Assembly (NCBI GenBank): GCA_964406155.1
Contig: CAYOQR010000009.1
Location: 53,752 to 117,751 of the forward strand
Direction: 5' to 3'
Source: Dongia_B sp964406155
Lineage (GTDB): Bacteria; Pseudomonadota; Alphaproteobacteria; Dongiales; Dongiaceae
Length of the DNA: 64,000 nt
Under the pieces are notes generated by a model. It saw only the letters and a program-made list of their open reading frames with translations, searched no databases and was not told where the DNA came from. Of this stretch, positions 35,918 through 44,103 are shown one piece after another; position 1 is the stretch's first letter, and each line of letters starts with the position of its first letter. Made by a program: the position numbers and the translations under genes.

Positions 35918-37102
35918 TTACCTGTCTCGACCGCTCGTGGGAAACATTCCTTCCAGGTGAGCGAGCAACCGGGTGACGGTTTCCAGTGCCGTTGGCAGGT
36001 TTCCAGTTGGTACCGGTCCCGGGTGACCTTCCCTGTGATTCTCCTGAAGACCCTGATTCCCCTGAAGACTCCGCCCCTGATGCTCCAGACGGATTGGGGC
36101 ATGCGCGGCGTCCGCCAGCGGCCGTTGCAGAGCTTCCAGCCAAGCGGCGACAGGGGCGCCCGCTGGGACGATATGCTCATTCTGGGCGATTGCTCCGCCG
36201 GTCTCGATCAGGTCGCTGCGCAGGACCGGCCGGCCGAGTCGAGCGGCCTGCATCAGCCAGTCCCGATGGCCGGTGAGCTGGGCTGCGGGGGCGAGGATCA
36301 GGTCCGCTTCCGCCAGGACGGTGGTCAAGGCCGAGGGATTGGCCGGGCGCCGCCAATCGACATTGCCGCTGGCATGGGCGGCGGCGAACAAGGTGGCGCG
36401 GACATCATCCTCCAGCAGCGGCCATTCGCAGATGATGAACCGCAGATCCCGCCGCAGCGCGGCCAGTTGCAACACCAATTCGATGCCATCCCGCGGCCGC
36501 GCGCCGATTGTTGCGATACTCGGCGGTGTGCCGCCGGCGGAAGCGACAGAGGCGCAATCGATTCCGGTTTGCGTCAAAGGCGGGGTCAGGACCGGTACCT
36601 GCTGCTGTGTCAGTGTTTCCGTCACCTTGGCAACCGGCCGGCTATCGGCCAGCAAAACCGGCCGGCCCGGCAGCCGCCGCATCGCCAGATGCGGCAGGTC
36701 GTCCTCGCCCAGCCAAGCCACGAGCGGCAGGCCCGGCGTCCTGGTCAAGCCATGCGCTTCAAGCTGGTTCGGCAGGCAAAGGACTTGCGGCCCGCCCAGA
36801 GCGACCTGCAAGGCCGGCAGGGTGGCGGCCGGTCGGGCGCTTCGGAAAACCGTGACCTCGCCAGCCGCCTCGCCACTCATCGTTTCCCGGCCGATCGTCT
36901 CCCGATCGATCGTTTCCCGGCCAACCAGCATCGGATCGTGACCGGGATCGCTCGCCAGGATCGCGGCCCGATGCCCGAGATCGGTCAGGGCCTGGGCGAT
37001 CGCCAGGATGGTAGAGGCCGCCAGGAATTGCGGTCCGTGCTGGACGGCCTCGCCGGCAGCCAGCAGCCAGTCATATCTGTCGGCTCTGTTCCGGTCCGTC
37101 AT
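35918..37102 (-). CDS. Glycosyltransferase-like protein
   Basis: A 394-residue protein with a GT-B/GT4-like layout: an N-terminal Rossmann half (FLAASTILAIAQALTDLGHRAAIL) and a C-terminal half with GTPPSIATIGARPRDGIELVLQL and DLILAPAAQLTGHRDWLMQAARLGRPVL. The conserved GT4 Glu-x7-Glu is not obvious, so activity is uncertain. Its ATG overlaps the stop of the upstream GT4 gene by 4 nt (ATGA), showing translational coupling. It is the last gene of the minus-strand envelope operon. A five-residue repeat (GRETI/DRETI/GRETM) lies near residue 65. Confidence 0.72.
   Translation of the reverse strand: MTDRNRADRYDWLLAAGEAVQHGPQFLAASTILAIAQALTDLGHRAAILASDPGHDPMLVGRETIDRETIGRETMSGEAAGEVTVFRSARPAATLPALQVALGGPQVLCLPNQLEAHGLTRTPGLPLVAWLGEDDLPHLAMRRLPGRPVLLADSRPVAKVTETLTQQQVPVLTPPLTQTGIDCASVASAGGTPPSIATIGARPRDGIELVLQLAALRRDLRFIICEWPLLEDDVRATLFAAAHASGNVDWRRPANPSALTTVLAEADLILAPAAQLTGHRDWLMQAARLGRPVLRSDLIETGGAIAQNEHIVPAGAPVAAWLEALQRPLADAAHAPIRLEHQGRSLQGNQGLQENHREGHPGPVPTGNLPTALETVTRLLAHLEGMFPTSGRDR
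36878..36922. repeat. Three 15-bp tandem units in the glycosyltransferase-like gene
   Basis: CATCGTTTCCCGGCC, GATCGTCTCCCGATC and GATCGTTTCCCGGCC in tandem, encoding GRETI-DRETI-GRETM on the minus strand. Confidence 0.85.
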
Positions 37103-38190
37103 GCTGGACGGGGCGCCCCGCCGGTCATCACAGCGCCAGCGGCAGAAAGATGATCCCGCAGGAGAGCGATGAAGCGGGGAACAAGGATGTCGGCGGACTG
37201 CTCCGGCCGGGCGGCATGGGCCAGAGCGGCGGCGGCCAGGCGCCGATAGAGATCGTCATCATTGGTCAACCTGTCCAAGGCGTCGACCCAAGGGCTGATG
37301 CCCTGGTCGATCGGCACCAGCAGGCCGCCCTCGCCAACTGTTTCCGGCAAGGCGCCGCGATCCGCCGCGATCACGGGAATGCCGTTCAACTGCGCCTCGG
37401 ATGCGACCCGGCCCCAGGTCTCCTCGTGAACGCTCGGCATCAGGATGATCCGGGCGCGGCGATAGATTTCGCGCATATCGTCAGTGGCAGTCATGATCTC
37501 GACATTGCCCAGGGCGGCGGCGCGATTGTGCAGGATCAGGCGCCAGTTGGGATCGATGCTCCAGCTTTCGATGGTGCGGAAGCGCAGGTCCGGGCGCGCC
37601 GCCGCCAGTTGGAAGAAGATCTCGCTGCCCTTGATGATCGAGGGATTGACCAGCAGAACGCTGTCGCCCTGACCACGATGGCGCGGATCGAAGACGCAAT
37701 CCGCGGGATCGATCAGCGGCGGAATGACCGGCAGGTCGACACCGAACAAGGTGGCGATACGCCTGGCGGTGAAGTGGGAATTCGCTATCCGGCACAGCAG
37801 CGGATGATCCGGCACGACCGTCGTGACGAAGGCCGAATCGATATTGTGGACGATCTGCGCCACCGGCACGCCGGCCCGCAGGCAGCGCATCGTCATGGTG
37901 ACGGCGGCTTCGCCGGCGAAGGACAATACCGCAATGTCGGGTTGCCAGCCGGACAGGATGCCGGGCAGGGCCGCGAGCGGATCGCCGGCATGGGCGACAC
38001 CGTAGCTAAAGCCATCATAGGGGAAGACGGCATTCACCCGCGCCGGGTCTGTCGCCATCGAAGCGGCGCCGAGCACCAGCACATCGTGACCGCGCGCCGT
38101 CAGTGCCTTGGCCAAGGCATGAAGCGTCCGTTGCACGCCACCTGTTGAAACCGGCAGATAGGGCAGGATCGTGCCAAAAAGAATCCGCAT
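37099..38190 (-). CDS. Glycosyltransferase family 4
   Basis: A 363-residue GT4-type glycosyltransferase. The N-terminus MRILFGTILPYLPVSTGGVQR carries the donor/acceptor Gly-rich loop. The C-terminal domain has SIIKGSEIFFQLAAARPDLRF and the retaining-GT4 motif SVHEETWGRVASEAQLNGIPVIAADRGALPE (EETWGRVASE fits the Glu-x7-Glu pattern). It probably adds sugars to a lipid-linked or surface glycan in the cytoplasm. It lies 53 nt after the FecR-domain gene and overlaps the next glycosyltransferase by 4 nt. Confidence 0.9.
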   Translation of the reverse strand: MRILFGTILPYLPVSTGGVQRTLHALAKALTARGHDVLVLGAASMATDPARVNAVFPYDGFSYGVAHAGDPLAALPGILSGWQPDIAVLSFAGEAAVTMTMRCLRAGVPVAQIVHNIDSAFVTTVVPDHPLLCRIANSHFTARRIATLFGVDLPVIPPLIDPADCVFDPRHRGQGDSVLLVNPSIIKGSEIFFQLAAARPDLRFRTIESWSIDPNWRLILHNRAAALGNVEIMTATDDMREIYRRARIILMPSVHEETWGRVASEAQLNGIPVIAADRGALPETVGEGGLLVPIDQGISPWVDALDRLTNDDDLYRRLAAAALAHAARPEQSADILVPRFIALLRDHLSAAGAVMTGGAPRPA

Positions 38191-38242
38191 CCCGGCTCGT
38201 TTAACTCACCCCGAAATCGCGATCATGACCGGCGTCAGCCCG

Positions 38243-39127
38243 TCATGTCGTACCGCCGCTGCCACCGCCGCTGACGGGCGGCGTCGTGACCGGCGGCGGG
38301 GGAGGCGGGGCGGGCTGCGTCACATCGGTGTTGTTGAGGATCGACGGATTGGTCGCCTCATTGCCCAGGGACGGTATGGTCGGCCGGAAGGTATCCTGTG
38401 AGCCGAATTTCTGCACCGGCTTCAAGGGATCGATCGGGACGCTGCCCTGCTGATTGAGATTGGGATTGTCGAGCTGGCTGAGCAGCGCCGCCAGTTGTTC
38501 ATCGCCGATCCGGAAAGGTGCGGAAACATGGCCGTCCCGGTCGATCTCCACGGCGAAGCCCGGCCGGCGGATCACCTGGGTGACGCCGTCGCTGCCGGTC
38601 GCCGTCAGCTCGATGCCATAGACGAAGACGACCAGTCCGGGCTGGTTGGTCGGAAAGCTGAACAGGCCGACACCGCCGCGAATCGTCAGGGTGGCGGTGG
38701 GCGCCTTGATCTGCACCGGCGTGGTTTTGCTGATGCGCCCGCCGATGAAGCGCATGGTACCCTGGCCGAGGCCGACCGCAATATGGCCGACCTCGTTCTT
38801 CGGATCATAGACGAAATTGTCCAGCACCACTTCCGAGCCATGGCCGACGGTGATGGTGGACTGGTCGGCGAACATGATTTCCGCGAGGCCGCTTGCATCG
38901 GTACGTACGGTCTGGTTCTGAAAGACATCGGCGCCGACGAACAGGGTCTGGCTGGCATTGCCCGGCACCTGGCCGGTGGCGGCCGTGTTGACGGCGCCGA
39001 CGGCTCCGATCTTGGTCTCCGCATTCTGGGCCTCGGCCGGCGATATCAAGAGCTGAGGCGACGCGGCGCCCAACAGCATGCCGCCGGAAACCAGTCCGAC
39101 ACCCAGCAACCATTCGCGCTTGATCAT
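38243..39127 (-). CDS. FecR-domain secreted protein
   Basis: A 294-residue exported protein. The signal peptide (LLGVGLVSGGMLLGAASPQ) is followed by a FecR domain: LFVGADVFQNQTVRTDASGLAEIMFADQSTITVGHGSEVVLD (in overlapping short pieces such as MFADQSTITVGHGSEVVL) and IKAPTATLTIRGGVGLF. Its tail is Pro-rich (QPAPPPPPPV) and Gly/Ser-rich. Alphaproteobacterial FecR proteins of this sort lack the anti-sigma helix and are found with TPR/beta-barrel proteins and large surface proteins. ATG 39127 has GGGAGG upstream, and that ribosome site lies inside the end of the preceding 40-residue ORF. Confidence 0.85.
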   Translation of the reverse strand: MIKREWLLGVGLVSGGMLLGAASPQLLISPAEAQNAETKIGAVGAVNTAATGQVPGNASQTLFVGADVFQNQTVRTDASGLAEIMFADQSTITVGHGSEVVLDNFVYDPKNEVGHIAVGLGQGTMRFIGGRISKTTPVQIKAPTATLTIRGGVGLFSFPTNQPGLVVFVYGIELTATGSDGVTQVIRRPGFAVEIDRDGHVSAPFRIGDEQLAALLSQLDNPNLNQQGSVPIDPLKPVQKFGSQDTFRPTIPSLGNEATNPSILNNTDVTQPAPPPPPPVTTPPVSGGGSGGTT

Positions 39128-39132
39128 GGCCG

Positions 39133-39255
39133 TTACCTCCCGGCGATGGGCCGGTCCGCGCGCCAACGCGCAGGAAAGCCGGCAGTGATAGGATAATACG
39201 GCCGGCGGCGCTCGGCACGCGCCGCTTCGGCCTGGTCGAATCCGGTGTTTGTCAT
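39133..39255 (-). CDS. 40-residue small protein in the Slam-like/FecR operon
   Basis: From ATG 39255 the frame encodes 40 residues, starting MTNTGFDQAEAARAERRRPY and continuing through YPITAGFPARWRADRPIAGR to TAA at 39133. The ribosome site GAGAGG directly follows the TGA of the upstream Slam-like gene. The ORF's stop is 5 nt before the FecR ATG, and its last codons form that gene's GGGAGG. This tight tiling argues for translation. It is basic (many Arg), has no signal peptide and matches no family I know. It could be a coupling device for FecR translation or a real small protein. Confidence 0.6.
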   Translation of the reverse strand: MTNTGFDQAEAARAERRRPYYPITAGFPARWRADRPIAGR

Positions 39256-39265
39256 TCCGTACCTC

Positions 39266-40789
39266 TCAGAACGACCAGGTGGCCAGCAGCGAGGCGCTGA
39301 CATTGTCGTAGCTGAAGGTCTTCAGGTTGGAATCGACCCTCTCGTATTGTACTTGTTGCGTGATCCGCCAATCCTGCGTGACCGGGATCACATTGCTGAT
39401 TCCCACCCGCCAGACATTGTCGCGGCGCGACTTATCGGAATCGACATTCGGATTGGCGCCGTCGAACCAGCGGTGCTCATAGCTGCCGCCGAGGCGCACC
39501 CACCAGTCGAAGGGCAGGACATCGATCGGCGAGCTGTAGGCCTGCAGCAGGGCCATGCCGACGGTGATCGCCTGGAAATCGAGATAGTCACGCCGGGCAT
39601 TGAAGAAACGTCCGCCGATATCGTTGATCAGGTAGGTGCGGGGCACGATTTCCCAGGTCGAGCTCAGCCCGACGGTCTGATCCGTGCCGGAGAGCAGTTC
39701 GGTATCGCCGATCCGCGGCACCCGGTCATAGTCCCGGAACATCGCATCATAGCCCAGCGTCAGGGTCCATTGATCGACCGGCTTGTACCAGCTCTCGATA
39801 CCGGGGCCGCCGCCGACTTCCAGCAACTCGCCATCCTTGACCGCAAGATCCACCGTGGCATGGGGCTGGATGCGGCCCTCGCCATTGGCAAGGAAGGGCG
39901 GGGTAAAGCCGATGCCGGTCCGGCCGCGCAGATCGATCTCGTCCAGATAGCCGTTATCGACATAGAAATAGCCGGCACCGCTCAGGCTGCTTTCCAGCGC
40001 GGTGCCCCATTGGCTGTCGAAATCGTAGGAATGGGTCACGCCGAAACTGACGACACCGTTGGCATCCTCGGCCTTCTTGGGTCCCCGCACACGGGCGCCG
40101 TCGATCTCGAAGGTGCTCTTGCTCGCACCGGCATTGGCATTGCTCTGATAGCGCATGCCGAAGCTGATATTGCCGGTGAACTGATTGCGCTTGGTCTGCG
40201 GTTCGGCATGGCGCAGGAATTCTTCCGCCTTCCGCCGGATCTCGGGCCCGGCCGTCGGCATCGTCAGGACGCGCTTGAACTGATCCGTCGCCATCTGCGG
40301 CGAATTCAGGCGGTAATACATGACGCCGAGTTCCAGGCGGATCTCGGCCTGTTGCGGGTAAAGGATGGCGAGGCGCTCGAGGACGGCCGCGGCGCTTTCG
40401 AAATTGCGCTCCGCGATCAGCTTTTCGGCATAGGCGAAGGTCTTGCCGAGATCGCCGGGGTCGCGCAGCAGCGCATCATAGGCCAGGCCGCTGGCGGAAC
40501 CCGTCGCCGCTGCCGGATGCGGCGCGGCGGCAAGTCCTGCGGCGACCAGCAGGCTTGCCACTGCGGCCGCCTGAAGGCGCTTCCGCAGTCCGCCGGCTTC
40601 CGGTTCTCCGGTAATTCCCCGCCCGGGAGTCTCGCGCCTGGGAGTTTCACGCCCGGGAGTTTCACGCCCGGGAGTTTCACGTCCGCCAATTTCCTGCGTA
40701 TTGCAGGTTTGTCCCCTGGTTCGGATGCGCCATGGCACAATCCGATGCGACGCCGCCCGCCGCGGCGTGCCCCCCGTAACTCTCGTCAT
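39266..40789 (-). CDS. TPR/outer-membrane beta-barrel protein, Slam (DUF560)-like
   Basis: About 507 residues. A hydrophobic export segment (AAAVASLLVAAGLAAAPHPAAA) sits unusually deep, at residues ~73-95. TPR-like helices follow (FAYAEKLIAERNFESAAAVL, PQQAEIRLELGVMYYRL), then an antiparallel beta-barrel from about residue 205 (FTGNISFGMRYQSNANAG) ending LLATWSF with a C-terminal Phe, the outer-membrane insertion signal. This matches the Slam layout of proteins that move lipoproteins to the surface. No obvious lipoprotein cargo is adjacent. The start is uncertain because the ~70-residue N-terminus contains a GRETP repeat. Confidence 0.75.
   Translation of the reverse strand: MTRVTGGTPRRAASHRIVPWRIRTRGQTCNTQEIGGRETPGRETPGRETPRRETPGRGITGEPEAGGLRKRLQAAAVASLLVAAGLAAAPHPAAATGSASGLAYDALLRDPGDLGKTFAYAEKLIAERNFESAAAVLERLAILYPQQAEIRLELGVMYYRLNSPQMATDQFKRVLTMPTAGPEIRRKAEEFLRHAEPQTKRNQFTGNISFGMRYQSNANAGASKSTFEIDGARVRGPKKAEDANGVVSFGVTHSYDFDSQWGTALESSLSGAGYFYVDNGYLDEIDLRGRTGIGFTPPFLANGEGRIQPHATVDLAVKDGELLEVGGGPGIESWYKPVDQWTLTLGYDAMFRDYDRVPRIGDTELLSGTDQTVGLSSTWEIVPRTYLINDIGGRFFNARRDYLDFQAITVGMALLQAYSSPIDVLPFDWWVRLGGSYEHRWFDGANPNVDSDKSRRDNVWRVGISNVIPVTQDWRITQQVQYERVDSNLKTFSYDNVSASLLATWSF
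40625..40684. repeat. Four 15-bp tandem units in the Slam-like gene
   Basis: GGGAGTCTCGCGCCT followed by two GGGAGTTTCACGCCC and one GGGAGTTTCACGTCC, with no gaps. On the minus strand it encodes GRETP-type repeats ahead of the signal segment. Confidence 0.9.
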
Positions 40790-41157
40790 GCTCTTTCACC
40801 CCGAACCGTCAGCCGATCTTGATTCGGCTGCTCCGGCCTTCCGATTGCCCTGTCCCCGACACGAGCCGGTTCTCCGGCATCGCGATATTTTTTTGGTTAA
40901 TCGAGCGTTAATCGCACGGCGGGCGCATTGTCTGCATCAGACATTCGTCCGATGGTCGAGCCGGGCTGCCGCAGATATCCCCTAAATCTCGAGTAAGCCC
41001 CGCAAATAAGGGGCAAATCGAATACAACTTACACGAATTCCATCGACAGCGCCACGGCACCTTTGCCAAACTTGGGCGTTAACTATTTGATTCGTCATGA
41101 TCTGTCGCCTGGGCTTTTATGCCTTGAGGCAGGTGCTGGCCAGGGACTGAAGAGCAT
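40790..41157. other. Divergent intergenic region, no gene seen
   Basis: This interval separates the Slam-like operon (minus) from the AmpG-like gene (plus) and should hold both promoters. The part from about 40890 to 41100 is A+T-richer (TTTTTTTGGTTAA, CTATTTGATTCG) than its flanks. No ORF, tRNA or convincing operator is visible. Confidence 0.6.
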
Positions 41158-42471
41158 ATGGAAGCCATTACAAGACCGCCGCGACGACCGGGCTGGCTGC
41201 AGGCCATGGCGATTTACCGCCGGCCGCGCCTGCTGTTGATTCTGGCCCAGGGCTTCGCCAGCGGCATGCCGCTGTTGCTCACCCTCTCGACCCTCAGCTA
41301 TTGGCTGGCCAAGGTCGGGGTCGACAAGACCACGATCGGTCTCTTCGCCCTGACCGGGACGCCCTATACCTTCAAGTTCCTCTGGTCGCCGGTGATCGAC
41401 CAGATATCCCTGCCGGTGCTGGGGCGCTGGCTCGGCCGCCGCCGGGCATGGCTCTTGGTGATCCAGCTTCTCCTGGCTGGTGCCATCTTCGCCATGGGCC
41501 TGACGGATCCCGCCGTGTCGCCGCTCGCCACTGCCTTGGCTGCCCTGGTGGTGGCCTTCCTCTCCGCCAGTCAGGACATCGTCATCGACGCCTATCGCAT
41601 CGAGATCCTGAAGGATGAGGAACAAGGAGCCGGGGCCGGGGCGACGCAGACCGGTTATCGCCTCGGGCTGTTGCTGGCCGGTGCCGGTGCCCTGGCGCTC
41701 TCGGATTATGTTGCCTGGCATCTGGTCTTTGTCGTGCTGGCGGTGGCCATGCTGGCCTGTGCCGTGGTGACGCTGATTGCGCCGCGTGCGCCGGAGCCGG
41801 CGGTGCGGCAGACGAAACGCAGCTACCGGGAATGGTTCACCGATGCCGTGGTCCTGCCGCTGTCGGATTTCGGTCAGCGGCGCGGCTGGGCCGTCATCCT
41901 GGTCTTCATCCTGATGTACAAGTTCGGCGATGCGATCGGCGGCATCATGGCCAATCCGTTCTATGCGGCGATGGGTTTCAGCGGGACCGAGATCGCCCTG
42001 GTCAGCAAATTGTGGGGCGTCTGGATGACGGTGTTGGGCGGGCTGGTCGGCGGCGTCCTGGTGGCGCGGATCGGCGTCTTCCGCGCCTTGATGATCGGCG
42101 GCGTGCTGCAGGCCCTGACCAATTTCGCCTTTTGCGTGGTCGCCTGGCGCGGGCATGACCTCTGGGCGCTGACCGGTGCCATCACCATCGACAATCTCGC
42201 GGGCGGTGCGGCCGGCGCCGCCATGGTGGCCTATCTGTCGCGCCTCACCAACATCGCCTTCACGGCCACCCAGTATGCGCTCCTGACGTCCTTCATGGCC
42301 TATGGCCGGACGGTCATGTCGTCGGGCGGCGGCTGGTTGGCGGATCACATGGACTGGGCGAGCTTCTTCGGTCTGACCGCCCTGCTGGCGGTGCCGGGCC
42401 TGCTGCTGCTGGTCTGGCTGATCCGGCTCTATCCCAGCGAGGACCGCGCCGTGGCGAGGAGTTCCGCATGA
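41158..42471 (+). CDS. AmpG-family MFS permease
   Basis: A 437-residue major-facilitator protein with 12 helices in the AmpG/acetyl-CoA transporter branch. Diagnostic segments: LLLILAQGFASGMPLLLTLS, FLWSPVIDQ, RRRAWLLVIQ, SQDIVIDAYRIEIL, LVFILMYKFGDAIGG and TATQYALLTSFMAYGRTVM. AmpG imports GlcNAc-anhydro-muropeptides for cell-wall recycling, which is the likely role. Its stop overlaps the next gene's ATG by 4 nt. Confidence 0.92.
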   Translation: MEAITRPPRRPGWLQAMAIYRRPRLLLILAQGFASGMPLLLTLSTLSYWLAKVGVDKTTIGLFALTGTPYTFKFLWSPVIDQISLPVLGRWLGRRRAWLLVIQLLLAGAIFAMGLTDPAVSPLATALAALVVAFLSASQDIVIDAYRIEILKDEEQGAGAGATQTGYRLGLLLAGAGALALSDYVAWHLVFVVLAVAMLACAVVTLIAPRAPEPAVRQTKRSYREWFTDAVVLPLSDFGQRRGWAVILVFILMYKFGDAIGGIMANPFYAAMGFSGTEIALVSKLWGVWMTVLGGLVGGVLVARIGVFRALMIGGVLQALTNFAFCVVAWRGHDLWALTGAITIDNLAGGAAGAAMVAYLSRLTNIAFTATQYALLTSFMAYGRTVMSSGGGWLADHMDWASFFGLTALLAVPGLLLLVWLIRLYPSEDRAVARSSA

Positions 42472-42812
42472 GCACCGAGACCGCATCCGCCTCGATTCCT
42501 GCCGCGCAATCGTCCCTGCCGCGCGTCGAGATCGAATTCTGCACGCAATGCCGCTGGCTGTTGCGTGCCGGCTGGATGGCGCAGGAACTGTTGACCACTT
42601 TCCAGGACGAGATCGGCGAGGTGGCGCTCATTCCCGGCACCGGCGGCATCTTCGAGATCCGTGTGGGTGGCACCGGGATCGGGCGCCAACTGATCTGGTC
42701 GCGCAAAGCGGAAGGGCGGTTTCCCGAACTGAAGGACATCAAGCAGCGGCTGCGCGACGTGATCGTGCCGGAAAAGCCGCTCGGCCATTCGGACCGCAAA
42801 GAGAATCCCTGA
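42468..42812 (+). CDS. SelT/SelW/SelH family protein
   Basis: A 114-residue thioredoxin-like protein of the Rdx family. VEIEFCTQCRWLLRAGWMAQEL contains the redox-type CxxC (Cys25, Cys28; Cys rather than selenocysteine), then GGIFEIRVGG, LIWSRKAEGRFPELKDIKQR. Substrates are unknown; homologs are thought to mediate thiol redox reactions. ATGA overlap couples it to the AmpG-like gene. Confidence 0.92.
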   Translation: MSTETASASIPAAQSSLPRVEIEFCTQCRWLLRAGWMAQELLTTFQDEIGEVALIPGTGGIFEIRVGGTGIGRQLIWSRKAEGRFPELKDIKQRLRDVIVPEKPLGHSDRKENP

Positions 42813-42834
42813 TCGCCACAGCGGGAGGTATGCC

Positions 42835-43293
42835 ATGACTTCGACGCGGATCGCATCGGCATTGCGCAACGCCGGTCCTTTGGTTCTTGCTGCGGCCGGG
42901 GCTTGCCTGCTCGGCCTGACCGGCAGTTTCGTCGCGGCGCATCCCGCCGAGGCTCAGGAAAGCGGCATCCGGGTCACCGTCGAGTTGCCGGACACGGTGC
43001 GTTTCGATCAGGCGGCAACCCTGCAGCTCAGTCTTGCCGATGTGGCGCTGCAGGACGCGCCGATGCGCATCCTGGCGACGAACCAGCTCGTTTTTGCCGG
43101 CAAGGTGCGCCAGCTCACCGTCATGCTGGATACCGCCAGGGCGGATCTCGGAAGCTGCCGGCCGGATCAGTTAAGCTGCGCGTTCCAGGTGCGGATCACC
43201 GAAGACGGCAAGCTGCGCTTCATCAACGACACATCGCATCCCTATAAGCCCGGCGACCGCGAGGCCCGGGTGAAGGTGATCGCCGTTCAATAA
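42835..43293 (+). CDS. YbaY-family exported protein
   Basis: A 152-residue exported protein. The signal segment (LVLAAAGACLLGLTGSFVAAHPAEA) is followed by one YbaY-type domain: AATLQLSLADVALQDAPMRI, the hallmark LADVALQDAP, and AFQVRITEDGKLRFINDTSHPY. Escherichia coli YbaY is an outer-membrane lipoprotein of poorly known function. It is 22 nt after the SelT/W/H gene, so this trio forms one operon. It ends facing the GNAT gene with a 12-bp gap. Confidence 0.8.
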   Translation: MTSTRIASALRNAGPLVLAAAGACLLGLTGSFVAAHPAEAQESGIRVTVELPDTVRFDQAATLQLSLADVALQDAPMRILATNQLVFAGKVRQLTVMLDTARADLGSCRPDQLSCAFQVRITEDGKLRFINDTSHPYKPGDREARVKVIAVQ

Positions 43294-43305
43294 GCGGCGC
43301 AAAGG

Positions 43306-43800
43306 TCAGTTCAGCGTCGTTGCCGTCAGGGCCAGCGCCATCGGCTGATAGGTGACGCCATTGGGCTGCGTCACCCGGCCGCCGGTGCAGACGAAACCCA
43401 ACGGCACATAGCGGGGCACGTCATTGGGCAGCGCCTGCAGGATCAGGCGATGACGGTCGGGATGGCGCTGGCGCAATTGCCGCACCGCTTCCCGCAGCAA
43501 GGCCTGATCGATGCCGCGATGGCGATAGGCATCCTGCACGAAAAGCTGCGACAGGCGCGAGAGATGCATCTCGTCGCGGATCTCGACGAAGCCCGCGAGG
43601 TGGTCGCCGTCCAGGGCGGCCAGCGAGATGCCGTTGCGCGCGGCACGGTTACCGACAGCGCCGGCGGCCTGATCGCGCAAGGCGTGACGCCGGCCCTCGG
43701 CGGTGAAGTTGAAGCGCCCGTAGCGCCAGAGCTGTTGGGAGATCAACCCGGCAATAGCCGCCAGATCCTGGGGCCGCGGGGAACGAAGGGTGAGCTGCAT
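43306..43800 (-). CDS. GNAT-family N-acetyltransferase
   Basis: A 164-residue acetyltransferase. The GNAT core is seen in LAALDGDHLAGFVEIRDEMHLSRLSQLFVQDAYRHRGIDQALLREAV (read as FVEIRDEMHLSRLSQLFVQ and the acetyl-CoA loop YRHRGIDQALLREA), then GFVCTGGRVTQPNGVTYQPM. The acetyl-CoA motif (Q/R)xxGx(G/A) is present as RHRGID with Asp in place of the usual small residue. The acceptor is unknown. Confidence 0.85.
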   Translation of the reverse strand: MQLTLRSPRPQDLAAIAGLISQQLWRYGRFNFTAEGRRHALRDQAAGAVGNRAARNGISLAALDGDHLAGFVEIRDEMHLSRLSQLFVQDAYRHRGIDQALLREAVRQLRQRHPDRHRLILQALPNDVPRYVPLGFVCTGGRVTQPNGVTYQPMALALTATTLN

Positions 43801-43910
43801 TTAATCGATAAAACCAAGTCTTCCGCGCCGCGCCGATCGCGGCGGTGATGTCAGCGCGGGATGTAGCATGGAGGTCCGTGCCGTACCGCCGCAATTGCGG
43901 CATGGCACGT

Positions 43911-43958
43911 CTGCATCGACGCCCGGCTGCATCGATGCCCGGTTGCATCGATGTCCCG
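43911..43958. repeat. Three 16-bp tandem units upstream of the GNAT gene
   Basis: CTGCATCGACGCCCGG, CTGCATCGATGCCCGG and TTGCATCGATGTCCCG in tandem, in the spacer between the GNAT start and the acnA terminator (43801-44103). The rest of this spacer shows no gene. Confidence 0.88.
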
Positions 43959-44016
43959 TCGTCGTCGGATAGCCGGCGCCTCCGGTATCGGACGCTTCCC
44001 CGATCCGATCCAAGAA

Positions 44017-44050
44017 GAAACCCGCCTTCCGAGGCCGGAAGACGGGTTTC
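44017..44050 (-). terminator. Rho-independent terminator of acnA
   Basis: Arms GAAACCCGCCTTCCG and CGGAAGACGGGTTTC pair with one mismatch around a 4-nt loop. On the minus strand the stem is followed by TTCTTGG after a T-rich arm end. It lies about 54 bp after the acnA stop. Confidence 0.82.
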
Positions 44051-44103
44051 CCAGGGTTATCGACACCCGGCCGGCCAGTCGGCCGGGACGGATCGTCCGG
44101 CGA

